A stretch of 12,713 bases of DNA. Source: Oscillospiraceae bacterium (GTDB lineage Bacteria; Bacillota; Clostridia; Oscillospirales; Oscillospiraceae). The translations under genes were made by a program, and so were the position numbers. Every line of letters begins with the position of its first letter. The stretch's first letter is position 1. The stretch is from positions 1 to 12,713 of the forward strand of contig CACXBO010000108.1 of the NCBI GenBank assembly GCA_902765975.1, given 5' to 3'. The notes beneath the pieces are model-generated. The model worked only from the letters and a program-made list of their open reading frames with translations, had not been told where the DNA came from and ran no database searches. Positions 6,630 to 12,713 of this stretch are shown here, piece by piece.

Positions 6630-6696
6630 AATAGCGGTAGCTTGCGCATTTTGCAGGTTTTTATTCAGGCATTCGTTTAGTTTCAATAAATAATTA

Positions 6697-6743
6697 TTGC
6701 TTTTTTCCGGCGGTTATTGTACAATATGAAGAGTATTATGCAA
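6697..6743. promoter_or_regulatory. divergent promoters sharing a palindromic -10 (atp operon and DUF421 pair)
   Basis: The 12 bases TATTGTACAATA (6715-6726) are a perfect palindrome containing TACAAT on both strands. On the plus strand, TTGCTT (6697-6702) is 17 bp before TACAAT (6720-6725), predicting a start near 6732 for the ATP synthase operon. On the minus strand, TTGCAT (6743-6738) is 16 bp before TACAAT (6721-6716), predicting a start near 6709 for the DUF421-DUF4363 pair. The -35 boxes are weak (3 of 6) and the -10 boxes good (5 of 6). Because the -10 boxes overlap, only one direction can be opened at a time. Confidence 0.55.
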
Positions 6744-6754
6744 CGGGTGATTTT

Positions 6755-7021
6755 ATGAAATCCGGCTTCAGGCTTGCCTCTGCTCTTCTCTGGCTTTCTC
6801 AGCTCGGGCTCTCTGTGGCTGCGCCTCTGCTGCTCTTCATTCTCGGCTCCGTCTGGCTTAGAGACCGGTGCGGCTGGGGTCAGTGGGTCGTTGCGGCGGG
6901 CGCAATCCTCGGCGTGCTCGGAGCGGCGGGAGGGCTTATCTCTTCGCTCCGATCTATCTCCAGGCTGTCCGGAGAGGGCGAGCAGAAGGAGAAAAAGAAC
7001 TGTTTTAATGATCACGATTAG
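6755..7021 (+). CDS. atpZ: AtpZ/AtpI-family small membrane protein, first gene of the ATP synthase operon
   Basis: This encodes 88 residues with two hydrophobic segments (about 14-34 and 44-66) and a charged cytoplasmic tail, matching the AtpZ type (ATPase gene 1, PF09527). In known systems AtpZ and AtpI help assemble the c-ring and have been linked to Mg2+ or Ca2+ transport. The LSQLGLSVAAPLLLF opening and the GxxxG-rich second helix (AILGVLGAAGG) are typical. The ATG lies about 23 nt after the predicted transcription start, and the ribosome site (GGGTGA at 6745-6750, 4 nt spacing) is weak. Its stop overlaps the G of a GTG in the next gene's leader. Confidence 0.75.
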   Translation: MKSGFRLASALLWLSQLGLSVAAPLLLFILGSVWLRDRCGWGQWVVAAGAILGVLGAAGGLISSLRSISRLSGEGEQKEKKNCFNDHD

Positions 7022-7035
7022 TGAGGTTCTCGTTT

Positions 7036-7428
7036 ATGCGAAATAAAAACGCGATACGCCAGGTGCTTATCGTATCAGCCTGCGAGGCTGCCGCAGTCGG
7101 ACTTATGCTCGCGGTCTACGCGATCATCGGAAGGCTCGACGGAAAGGTGCTGCTCGGCGCGCTGTTCGGCTGCGTAGTCTCTATCCTCAACTTTTTTGCC
7201 CTCACGGTGACCGTGTCAAACGCGGCGGACAGGGCGGAGAAGACCGGCGACGCCGCCGGCGCGAAGAGAAGCGTGCAGGCCTCTTCAATGGCGCGGCTGT
7301 TCGCCCTGCTCGGGCTTTACGTGCTCGTGCTCTCGTTCAAGGCCGTCGACCCTGTAGCTTCGCTTCTTCCGCTGATCTTTCTTCAGATATCAATTCGCGT
7401 ATACGGCTTTTTCAGAAAGGAGGAATGA
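7036..7428 (+). CDS. atpI: AtpI-like ATP synthase operon membrane protein
   Basis: This encodes 130 residues with four hydrophobic segments (about 9-32, 38-60, 85-104 and 107-124), the layout of the ATP_synt_I family (PF03899). Members act as c-ring assembly factors and precede atpB. The gap between helices 2 and 3 (about residues 62-84) is charged and likely cytoplasmic. The motif GALFGCVVSILNFFAL fits the conserved second-helix region. I chose ATG 7036 because GTGAGG at 7021-7026 is 9 nt upstream; an in-frame GTG at 7021 would overlap that site. Coding ends 7 nt before atpB, and a strong AAAGGAGG at 7416-7423 lies in its last codons for atpB. Confidence 0.8.
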   Translation: MRNKNAIRQVLIVSACEAAAVGLMLAVYAIIGRLDGKVLLGALFGCVVSILNFFALTVTVSNAADRAEKTGDAAGAKRSVQASSMARLFALLGLYVLVLSFKAVDPVASLLPLIFLQISIRVYGFFRKEE

Positions 7429-7435
7429 CCGTCAA

Positions 7436-8305
7436 ATGAACGGACCGAAAATATATTTCGTTATCCCCGTTCTCGGAGGGATACCGATAACTCAGACCGC
7501 CGTGTCCTCCTTCGTCGTTATGCTCATCCTTTGCACTGCGGGAATACTTCTCGGCAGAAATCTCAAAAAAAGGCCGGGCAGGGCGCAGGTGCTGACGGAA
7601 AAGCTTGTCGGAATGCTCTACGATCTCGTGGAGAACACGATGGGAAAGCACAACTCCTACTGGACGCCGTATATCGGGGCGCTTTTCCTCTCCTCAATCT
7701 TCGGATCGCTTATCGGGATGACGGGCGTGCTCCGCTCAACTACTTCCGACCTCTCAACTACTCTGACCTGGGCTCTCATGACGAGCTTTATCTGCTGGGG
7801 CTGCACGATAAAGAATTTCGGGCTTCTGAAATTTCTGAAGGGCTACGTCAATCCGATGAATATCATCTCCGACGTTGCTCAGCCCGTGTCCATGGCTTTC
7901 CGTCACTTCGGAAACATTATGGGAGGCGGAGTTCTGATGAGCCTTCTCTATTCCGCTCTCGCTTCCGTCTCTGTTATTTTGATAGGTCTGGTAAAGACTA
8001 ACGGCATAGTCTGCGCCTGCGCCGTTATGCTTATCGGAGCGGGTCTTCTCGTATGGGGACTTAAGAAGAAAAAAGCGGTGCGCGGCGCGCTCGGCGGCAT
8101 TTTTATACTTCTCGGTATAGCCTCAATACTTGAATACCTCGGAGTGTTCACCGGAGTTCCGGTTTTGACCCTCGGCATTCCCGGAGTCCTGAGCCTTTAC
8201 TTCGACATATTCTCCGGCCTTGTCCAGGCTCTCGTGTTCAGCCTGCTCACGATGGTATACGTAGGCAACGCCTGCCCGCCGCCGCAGGATAAAAAAGTTG
8301 AATAA
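7436..8305 (+). CDS. atpB: F-type ATP synthase subunit a with extra membrane hairpin
   Basis: This encodes 289 residues; subunit a forms the two ion half-channels against the c-ring. The core is recognisable: PMNIISDVAQP, then FRHFGN with the essential arginine R156, and at the end FSGLVQALVF with Q264, matching E. coli R210 and Q252. In E. coli these are 42 residues apart; here they are 108 apart. The extra residues, roughly 184-245, contain two hydrophobic runs joined by a basic KKKK turn, an added transmembrane hairpin. Where E. coli has E219 this protein has G165, and D257 sits at the H245 position. The FRLFGN leucine is H157. The reading frame is continuous and later subunits are normal, so this is not a sequencing break. 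The gene starts 7 nt after atpI and is followed 38 nt later by atpE. Confidence 0.93.
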   Translation: MNGPKIYFVIPVLGGIPITQTAVSSFVVMLILCTAGILLGRNLKKRPGRAQVLTEKLVGMLYDLVENTMGKHNSYWTPYIGALFLSSIFGSLIGMTGVLRSTTSDLSTTLTWALMTSFICWGCTIKNFGLLKFLKGYVNPMNIISDVAQPVSMAFRHFGNIMGGGVLMSLLYSALASVSVILIGLVKTNGIVCACAVMLIGAGLLVWGLKKKKAVRGALGGIFILLGIASILEYLGVFTGVPVLTLGIPGVLSLYFDIFSGLVQALVFSLLTMVYVGNACPPPQDKKVE

Positions 8306-8343
8306 TCAAATTCATATAAAAGACTAATTCAGGAGGAATAAAA

Positions 8344-8586
8344 ATGGAAACTGCAATAGTAAAAGCTGCTTGCGCTCTCGGCGCGGGACTTTGCATGGGC
8401 ATAGGAGCTATCGGTCCTGCTCTCGGAGAGGGCAACGCCGTCGGCAAGGCCCTTGAGGGTATGGCGCGTCAGCCGGAGGCTGCCGGCAATCTCCGTACCA
8501 ACATGATCCTTGGCTGCGCGATAACCGAATCCACGGGTATTTATTCTCTGGTCGTCGCCCTTCTGCTCCTGTTCCTTTTCAGGTGA
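8344..8586 (+). CDS. atpE: F-type ATP synthase subunit c, two-carboxylate sodium-type motif
   Basis: This encodes 80 residues forming a two-helix hairpin with the polar loop ARQPE (41-45); identical copies build the membrane rotor ring. The ion site is readable: E29 in GPALGEGNA, I60, E62, S63, T64 and Y67 in AITESTGIYS. These align with positions 32, 63, 65, 66, 67 and 70 of the Ilyobacter tartaricus sodium rotor. Glu instead of Gln at position 32 gives the two-carboxylate motif described in the Na+-driven Fusobacterium nucleatum ring. Sodium coupling is therefore likely but inferred. A near-perfect AGGAGGA at 8331-8337 with 6 nt spacing suggests strong translation, as needed for a subunit made in many copies. 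Confidence 0.97.
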   Translation: METAIVKAACALGAGLCMGIGAIGPALGEGNAVGKALEGMARQPEAAGNLRTNMILGCAITESTGIYSLVVALLLLFLFR

Positions 8587-8621
8587 TTTTTTAGAGTAAT
8601 AAACGGAAAGGAGCCTGCTTT

Positions 8622-9128
8622 ATGACAGGTTTTGAAAGCATAGTCGGCATTGATCCCTGGACCGCGCTTTTCACCTTCCTCAATATGCTTATCACCTTTG
8701 CGATACTCGCAAAATTCCTTTTTAAGCCTATCAAGAAGATGATAGACGACAGGCAGAAGGAGATAGACGACAAGTTCGAGGCCGCTGAAAAAGCGAAGAG
8801 CGACGCCGAGGCTCTTAAGGGCGAATACGAGGCGAAGCTCGAGGGCGCAAAGGACGAGCGCGACCGCATAGTGCGCGACGCAGTCGTCCGCGCGACGAAG
8901 AGGGAAGAGGAGATACTCGCCGAGGCGCGCGAGGGCGCAAACGCTATAAGGGAAAAGGCACATGCCGATATAGAGCAGGAAAAGAAAAAAGCCCTCAACG
9001 AGGTGAAAAACGAGATATCTTCCATCTCCATCGGCATAGCCGAGAAGGTCTGCGAGAAGGAGATCGACGAGAAAAAGCACCGCGAGCTCGTTTTGGATTT
9101 TATAAACAAAATGGGTGAAGCGTCATGA
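8622..9128 (+). CDS. atpF: F-type ATP synthase subunit b
   Basis: This encodes 168 residues: one N-terminal membrane helix (about 13-33) followed by a long, highly charged coiled-coil (about 38-150) rich in Glu, Lys and Ala. Subunit b is the peripheral stalk that holds alpha/beta still against subunit a and binds delta at its C-terminus. The pattern FLNMLITFAILAKFLFKPI and the DDRQKEIDDK entry to the coiled-coil are typical. AAAGGAG at 8607-8613 precedes the ATG. The stop overlaps the atpH start by 4 nt (ATGA), the usual coupling of b and delta. Confidence 0.96.
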   Translation: MTGFESIVGIDPWTALFTFLNMLITFAILAKFLFKPIKKMIDDRQKEIDDKFEAAEKAKSDAEALKGEYEAKLEGAKDERDRIVRDAVVRATKREEEILAEAREGANAIREKAHADIEQEKKKALNEVKNEISSISIGIAEKVCEKEIDEKKHRELVLDFINKMGEAS

Positions 9129-9664
9129 CGGAGTTTCAGAGGACTTACGGAGGCGCGCTGTACGAGCTGAGCCGTGAGGAAGGAAAAGAGGAGGAGACTC
9201 TATCAGAGCTCGCCTCGGTTTCCGCAATAATCGAAGGCTATCCCGATTTCACAAAGCTCATGGGCGTCGTTTCCATCCCTCTTGAGGAAAGACTTGCCTC
9301 GCTCGACAAGGTCTTCAGAGGCAGAGTATGCCCGTATCTTCTCAACTTTATGAAGCTTCTGAGCGAGAAGGGCAGATTCGGAGAGCTCTCCGGCTGCCTG
9401 AAGGCTTACCGTGCGAGGTACAACGCCGATAACGGCATAGCCGAGGCGGAGGCTGTAAGCGCAGGGAAGCTCAGCGAGGAGGAGGCCTCTCTGTTAAAGG
9501 AAAAGCTTGAAAAGCTTTCCGGCAAAAAAATCGTCCTCACTCTCAGGGAGGATCCCTCGATTCTGGGAGGTGTGCGCGTCTCGATGGAGGGAAAGCAGTA
9601 TGACGGGAGCGTGCGTCACAGGCTTGAAGAGATCGAGAAATCGCTTGCGGATTGCGTTCTGTGA
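9125..9664 (+). CDS. atpH: F-type ATP synthase subunit delta (OSCP)
   Basis: This encodes 179 residues, the normal length. It has an N-terminal helical domain (about 1-105; it opens with FQRTYGGALYELS, then RFGELSGCL near the end) that caps the alpha3beta3 head, and a C-terminal alpha/beta domain (about 108-179) with the conserved GGVRVSMEGKQYDGSVRHRL stretch. Delta joins the head to the b stalk on the cytoplasmic face. Its start overlaps the atpF stop, and atpA follows after 25 nt. Confidence 0.95.
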   Translation: MTEFQRTYGGALYELSREEGKEEETLSELASVSAIIEGYPDFTKLMGVVSIPLEERLASLDKVFRGRVCPYLLNFMKLLSEKGRFGELSGCLKAYRARYNADNGIAEAEAVSAGKLSEEEASLLKEKLEKLSGKKIVLTLREDPSILGGVRVSMEGKQYDGSVRHRLEEIEKSLADCVL

Positions 9665-9689
9665 GAATAAATAAGAGAGTCGGTATAAT

Positions 9690-11210
9690 ATGGAACTTAA
9701 ACCTGAAGAAATAACTAAGCTCATAAGAGCTCAGATCAAATCCGACGAGCCGAAGATAACGGAGACCGAGACAGGCACAGTTATCCTTGTCGGCGACGGT
9801 ATCGCCAGAGCTACCGGTCTGTCCAACTGCCTTATGAACGAGCTTATCGAGTTTCCCAACGGCGAGATGGGGATGGCGCAGAATCTGGAGGAGAACTCCG
9901 TCTCCATTGTCATCCTCGGCAGAGACGAGGGTATACGCGAGGGCGACACGGTAAGGCGCACGGGCAGAGTGGTTTCCGTTCCCGTGGGCGAGAAGTTTAT
10001 CGGCAGAGTCGTCAATTCTCTCGGCGTTCCGATCGACGGGAAGGGCGAAATCGACGCCGCCGAGTACAGACCGATAGAGTCGCCCGCGCCCGGAATTATC
10101 CAGAGAAAGAGCGTTTCGGTCCCGCTCCAGACAGGGATAAAGGCTATCGATTCAATGATACCCATAGGCCGCGGTCAGCGCGAGCTTATTATTGGCGACA
10201 GGCAGACCGGAAAGAGCACGATTGCCATCGACACCATTATCAATCAAAAAAACGAGAACGTCATCTGCATTTACGTTGCGATAGGACAGAAGCGTTCCAC
10301 AGTCGCTCAGGTCGTTTCCACGCTTGAGGCTGCGGGCGCGATGGATTACACGACGGTAGTCTCCGCCTCCGCTTCGGAGCTTGCGCCGATGCAGTATATC
10401 GCGCCGTATTCCGGCTGCACTATGGGCGAATACTTCATGGATCAGGGAAAGGACGTTCTCGTTATCTACGACGACCTCAGCAAGCACGCGGTCGCATACA
10501 GAGCGATATCCCTGCTTATCAGAAGACCGCCGGGTCGAGAGGCTTATCCCGGCGACGTTTTCTATCTTCATTCGAGACTGCTCGAGCGCGCCGCAAGAAT
10601 GGCGCCGGAATACGGCGGAGGCTCGCTCACGGCTCTGCCTATAATCGAGACTCAGGCCGGCGATGTTTCCGCGTATATCCCGACGAACGTGATTTCCATA
10701 ACAGACGGTCAGATATTCCTTGAGACGGAGCTTTTCCACGCCGGCATAATGCCAGCGGTCAATCCGGGCATCTCGGTATCGCGAGTCGGCGGAAACGCGC
10801 AGATAAAGGCGATGAAGAAGGTCGCGGGAACGCTTAAGCTCGTATATTCTCAGTACCGCGAGCTCCAGAGCTTCGCGCAGTTCGGCTCCGACCTCGATAA
10901 GGACACGAAGGACAGACTTGCGCACGGCGAGCGCATCGTTGAGGTGCTGAAACAGAAGAACGGCGCAACGATACCCGTTAATAAGCAGGTATGCCTCTTC
11001 TATGCTGCGACGAACGGATATCTGAAGACCGTCGAGGTCGACGATGTATCCGAGTATGAGAGGGAGCTCTATGCGGAGCTCGACAGATCCGGTTATGATA
11101 TACTCGACGCGATAAAGTCGAGCGGAGTGATGAGCCCGGAGACCGAAGAAAAGCTGAAGAGCTTCCTCGGCGCTTTTACCGAGAAGTTCACTCAGGCGAG
11201 ACAGAGATAA
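9690..11210 (+). CDS. atpA: F-type ATP synthase subunit alpha
   Basis: This encodes 506 residues, full length. It has an N-terminal beta-barrel (about 25-92), a nucleotide-binding domain with P-loop GDRQTGKS at 169-176 and Walker B VLVIYDD, and a C-terminal helical domain. The arginine finger R365 in ISVSRVGGNAQ, which completes the catalytic site on beta, is present. The Gln in the P-loop marks alpha rather than beta, so its own site is non-catalytic. The ribosome site is weak (GAGAG at 9674-9678). A TATAAT immediately before the ATG is judged fortuitous. No truncation or unusual residue was seen. Confidence 0.98.
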   Translation: MELKPEEITKLIRAQIKSDEPKITETETGTVILVGDGIARATGLSNCLMNELIEFPNGEMGMAQNLEENSVSIVILGRDEGIREGDTVRRTGRVVSVPVGEKFIGRVVNSLGVPIDGKGEIDAAEYRPIESPAPGIIQRKSVSVPLQTGIKAIDSMIPIGRGQRELIIGDRQTGKSTIAIDTIINQKNENVICIYVAIGQKRSTVAQVVSTLEAAGAMDYTTVVSASASELAPMQYIAPYSGCTMGEYFMDQGKDVLVIYDDLSKHAVAYRAISLLIRRPPGREAYPGDVFYLHSRLLERAARMAPEYGGGSLTALPIIETQAGDVSAYIPTNVISITDGQIFLETELFHAGIMPAVNPGISVSRVGGNAQIKAMKKVAGTLKLVYSQYRELQSFAQFGSDLDKDTKDRLAHGERIVEVLKQKNGATIPVNKQVCLFYAATNGYLKTVEVDDVSEYERELYAELDRSGYDILDAIKSSGVMSPETEEKLKSFLGAFTEKFTQARQR

Positions 11211-11222
11211 GGATGTGAATCA

Positions 11223-12077
11223 ATGGCCGGCGTATCTATGAAGGACATAAAGCTTCGTATCAGAAGCATGGAGTCGACGAAGCATATAACGAAGGCCATG
11301 GAGATGGTCGCCGCCTCGAAGCTCAGAAAAGCCGAGGAGATGGCAAAGAGAACGAGGCCGTATTTCCAGCTTATGTACGACACTGCGGGAGATATCGCGG
11401 CGCAGGATTCCGAGTTCTCTTCGCCGTATATCCTTTCGCGTGACGTAAAACGCAAGCTTTACGTTATAATCGCGGGAGACAGGGGACTTGCCGGAGGCTA
11501 TAACCACAACGTACTTAAGCTCTTCGAGGAGGACAGAGGCGAGAATCCGGTAACAGTTCTCCCGATAGGCAAAAAGGCGCTTGAGACTATGTCTGCGCAT
11601 CGCGAGGATATCTGGTCTGACGCCTATCCGCTTACGGCCGAGCTCTCCATATCCGACAGCTTCACTATGGCGAAGGGCATCTGCGACGGCTTTTTGAGCG
11701 GCGAGTTCGACGAAGTGTACCTCACCTACACGAGCTTTGAGTCTATGCTGACGCAGACTCCGAAGCTGATAAAGCTCCTGCCGCTCGACAGAAACATAGG
11801 CAGGGACAGAAATCCCCGCTCCGGTTCGGTCACGCTTTACGAGCCGGACGGAGAGACGGTTTTCAACAGGATAATCCCCGAATACATAGGGGGAGTTGTA
11901 TTCGGCGCGATCTGCGAATCGGAGGCGTCGGAGCACGCCGCAAGGCGCAACGCCATGGACTCCGCCACCAAGAACGCGGAGGAAATGATAGAGGATCTGA
12001 GCCTCAAGTATAACCGCGCAAGACAGGGCGCGATAACGCAGGAGATAACCGAGATAGTCGCCGGAGCCGGCGCATAA
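11223..12077 (+). CDS. atpG: F-type ATP synthase subunit gamma
   Basis: This encodes 284 residues. The N-terminal helix (STKHITKAMEMVAASKLR, about 18-35) and C-terminal helix (ARRNAMDSATKNAEEMI to TQEITEIVAGA, about 239-283) make up the central shaft that turns inside alpha3beta3. The middle Rossmann-like part contains the family signature GDRGLAGGYN. Length is within the usual 280-290 range. It begins 12 nt after atpA, with GGATGTGA as the ribosome site, and ends 24 nt before atpD. Confidence 0.97.
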   Translation: MAGVSMKDIKLRIRSMESTKHITKAMEMVAASKLRKAEEMAKRTRPYFQLMYDTAGDIAAQDSEFSSPYILSRDVKRKLYVIIAGDRGLAGGYNHNVLKLFEEDRGENPVTVLPIGKKALETMSAHREDIWSDAYPLTAELSISDSFTMAKGICDGFLSGEFDEVYLTYTSFESMLTQTPKLIKLLPLDRNIGRDRNPRSGSVTLYEPDGETVFNRIIPEYIGGVVFGAICESEASEHAARRNAMDSATKNAEEMIEDLSLKYNRARQGAITQEITEIVAGAGA

Positions 12078-12101
12078 ATCCTTTTTTCAGGAGTTTGGCT
12101 T

Positions 12102-12713
12102 ATGAATATTGGAAAGGTAATTGAGATCCTCGGACCGGTGCTCGACATAAGGTTCAGGGACGGAGAGCTCCCCAACCTGCTTAACGCAGTCGAGGTAAGG
12201 GGAGATGAAAAGAAGCTTATCTGCGAGGTCATGCAGCATATCGGCGACAACGTGGCGCGCTGCATAGCCATGGGCTCCACAGACGGGCTGCGCCGCGGAC
12301 TTGACGCCGTGGACACAGGAAGTCCGATAACCGTGCCGGTCGGTGAGGAATGCCTCGGCAGAGTGTTCAATCTTCTCGGCGAGCCGGTCGACGATATGCC
12401 CGCGCCGGAGGCTAAGGAGAGGTGGCCTATCCACCGCCCCGCTCCCGCATACGACGAGCAGGAGTCTGCAACTGAGATATTTGAGACCGGAATTAAGGTC
12501 GTCGACCTCATCTGCCCTTACGCCAAGGGCGGCAAGATAGGTCTTTTCGGCGGAGCGGGAGTCGGCAAGACGGTGCTTATTATGGAGCTCATCCATAATA
12601 TCGCAACGCAGCACGGCGGTCTTTCGGTATTCACCGGAGTCGGCGAGCGTACCCGTGAGGGCAACGACCTCTACTACGAAATGAAGGAATCCGGAGTCAT
12701 CTCCAAAACTGCT
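12102..12713 (+). CDS. atpD: F-type ATP synthase subunit beta, N-terminal part (3' end outside window)
   Basis: The first 204 residues of the catalytic beta subunit are present; the frame is open to the last base, and the full protein is usually about 465 residues. The N-terminal barrel starts GKVIEILGPVLDI. The catalytic P-loop GGAGVGKT is at 150-157 with K156 and T157, and GERTREGNDLYYEM follows with E182, equivalent to the E. coli general-base glutamate E181. AGGAG at 12089-12093 lies 8 nt before the ATG. An atpC gene for epsilon is expected just beyond the window. Confidence 0.97.
   Translation, partial: MNIGKVIEILGPVLDIRFRDGELPNLLNAVEVRGDEKKLICEVMQHIGDNVARCIAMGSTDGLRRGLDAVDTGSPITVPVGEECLGRVFNLLGEPVDDMPAPEAKERWPIHRPAPAYDEQESATEIFETGIKVVDLICPYAKGGKIGLFGGAGVGKTVLIMELIHNIATQHGGLSVFTGVGERTREGNDLYYEMKESGVISKTA

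Noticed and set aside
6687..6754. NrdR box or other repressor site at the 12-bp palindrome
   Set aside because: The palindrome is fully explained as two overlapping -10 boxes and does not match the NrdR consensus ends; a regulator remains possible but is unsupported.
9684..9689. Perfect TATAAT immediately before the atpA start codon
   Set aside because: No -35 box lies at 16-18 bp, and the transcript start would fall inside the start codon region; it is most likely chance in the short gap between atpH and atpA.
10152..10925. 257-codon open frame on the minus strand inside atpA
   Set aside because: It lies entirely opposite the strongly conserved alpha subunit, has no ribosome site or recognisable domain, and is arginine-rich, as expected for a shadow of GC-rich coding.
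1..12713. CRISPR array, tRNA, rRNA, insertion sequence or phage genes
   Set aside because: No spaced direct repeats, cloverleaf arms, rRNA-like stretches, transposase or phage motifs were seen when reading both strands.

Overview
The window looks like a chromosomal stretch from an anaerobic, moderately GC-rich member of the Clostridia, probably an uncultured gut lineage of the Oscillospirales or Christensenellales type. This placement rests on the gene content: comEC-holA followed by an RNase M5-type Toprim gene, nrdR, the DUF421/DUF4363 pair, and an atpZ-atpI-led F-type ATP synthase operon whose rotor subunit has a sodium-type motif. Shine-Dalgarno sites and sigma-A-like promoters fit a Firmicute. 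No phylogenetic search was possible.

Region 1 (1-2840): a tightly packed plus-strand operon carries the 3' end of comEC, then holA, then an RNase M5-like gene, each overlapping the next by 8 nt. Its only good terminator hairpin lies about 190 nt past the last stop codon, at 2814-2840. Between the stop and the terminator, on the opposite strand, sits a small two-helix membrane protein gene (2558-2797). That gene has its own well-formed promoter, and its mRNA would begin with the same hairpin.

Region 2 (2841-5587): a small hypothetical protein (TTG start) is followed by nrdR, which has its own promoter and a dyad that may be an NrdR box. A membrane-anchored GH26-like glycosidase overlaps nrdR by 4 nt. 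A long GC-rich hairpin separates this unit from the convergent genes beyond it.

Region 3 (5587-6686, minus strand): a DUF421 (YetF-type) membrane protein gene is followed, with a 4-nt overlap, by a DUF4363 gene.

Region 4 (6690-12713, plus strand): a compact intergenic region contains a perfect 12-bp palindrome that supplies a -10 box to both strands. It drives the DUF421 pair leftward and the ATP synthase operon rightward: atpZ, atpI, atpB (a), atpE (c), atpF (b), atpH (delta), atpA (alpha), atpG (gamma) and the start of atpD (beta), which is cut by the window end. The c subunit has E29 and E62 plus S63, T64 and Y67, the two-carboxylate sodium motif known from Fusobacterium. The a subunit carries about 66 extra residues between its essential arginine helix and the last helix, predicted to be an additional membrane hairpin. 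This remodelled a/c interface is the most interesting biology in the window. Apart from it, most of the window is housekeeping; no CRISPR array, insertion sequence, tRNA, rRNA or phage gene was seen.
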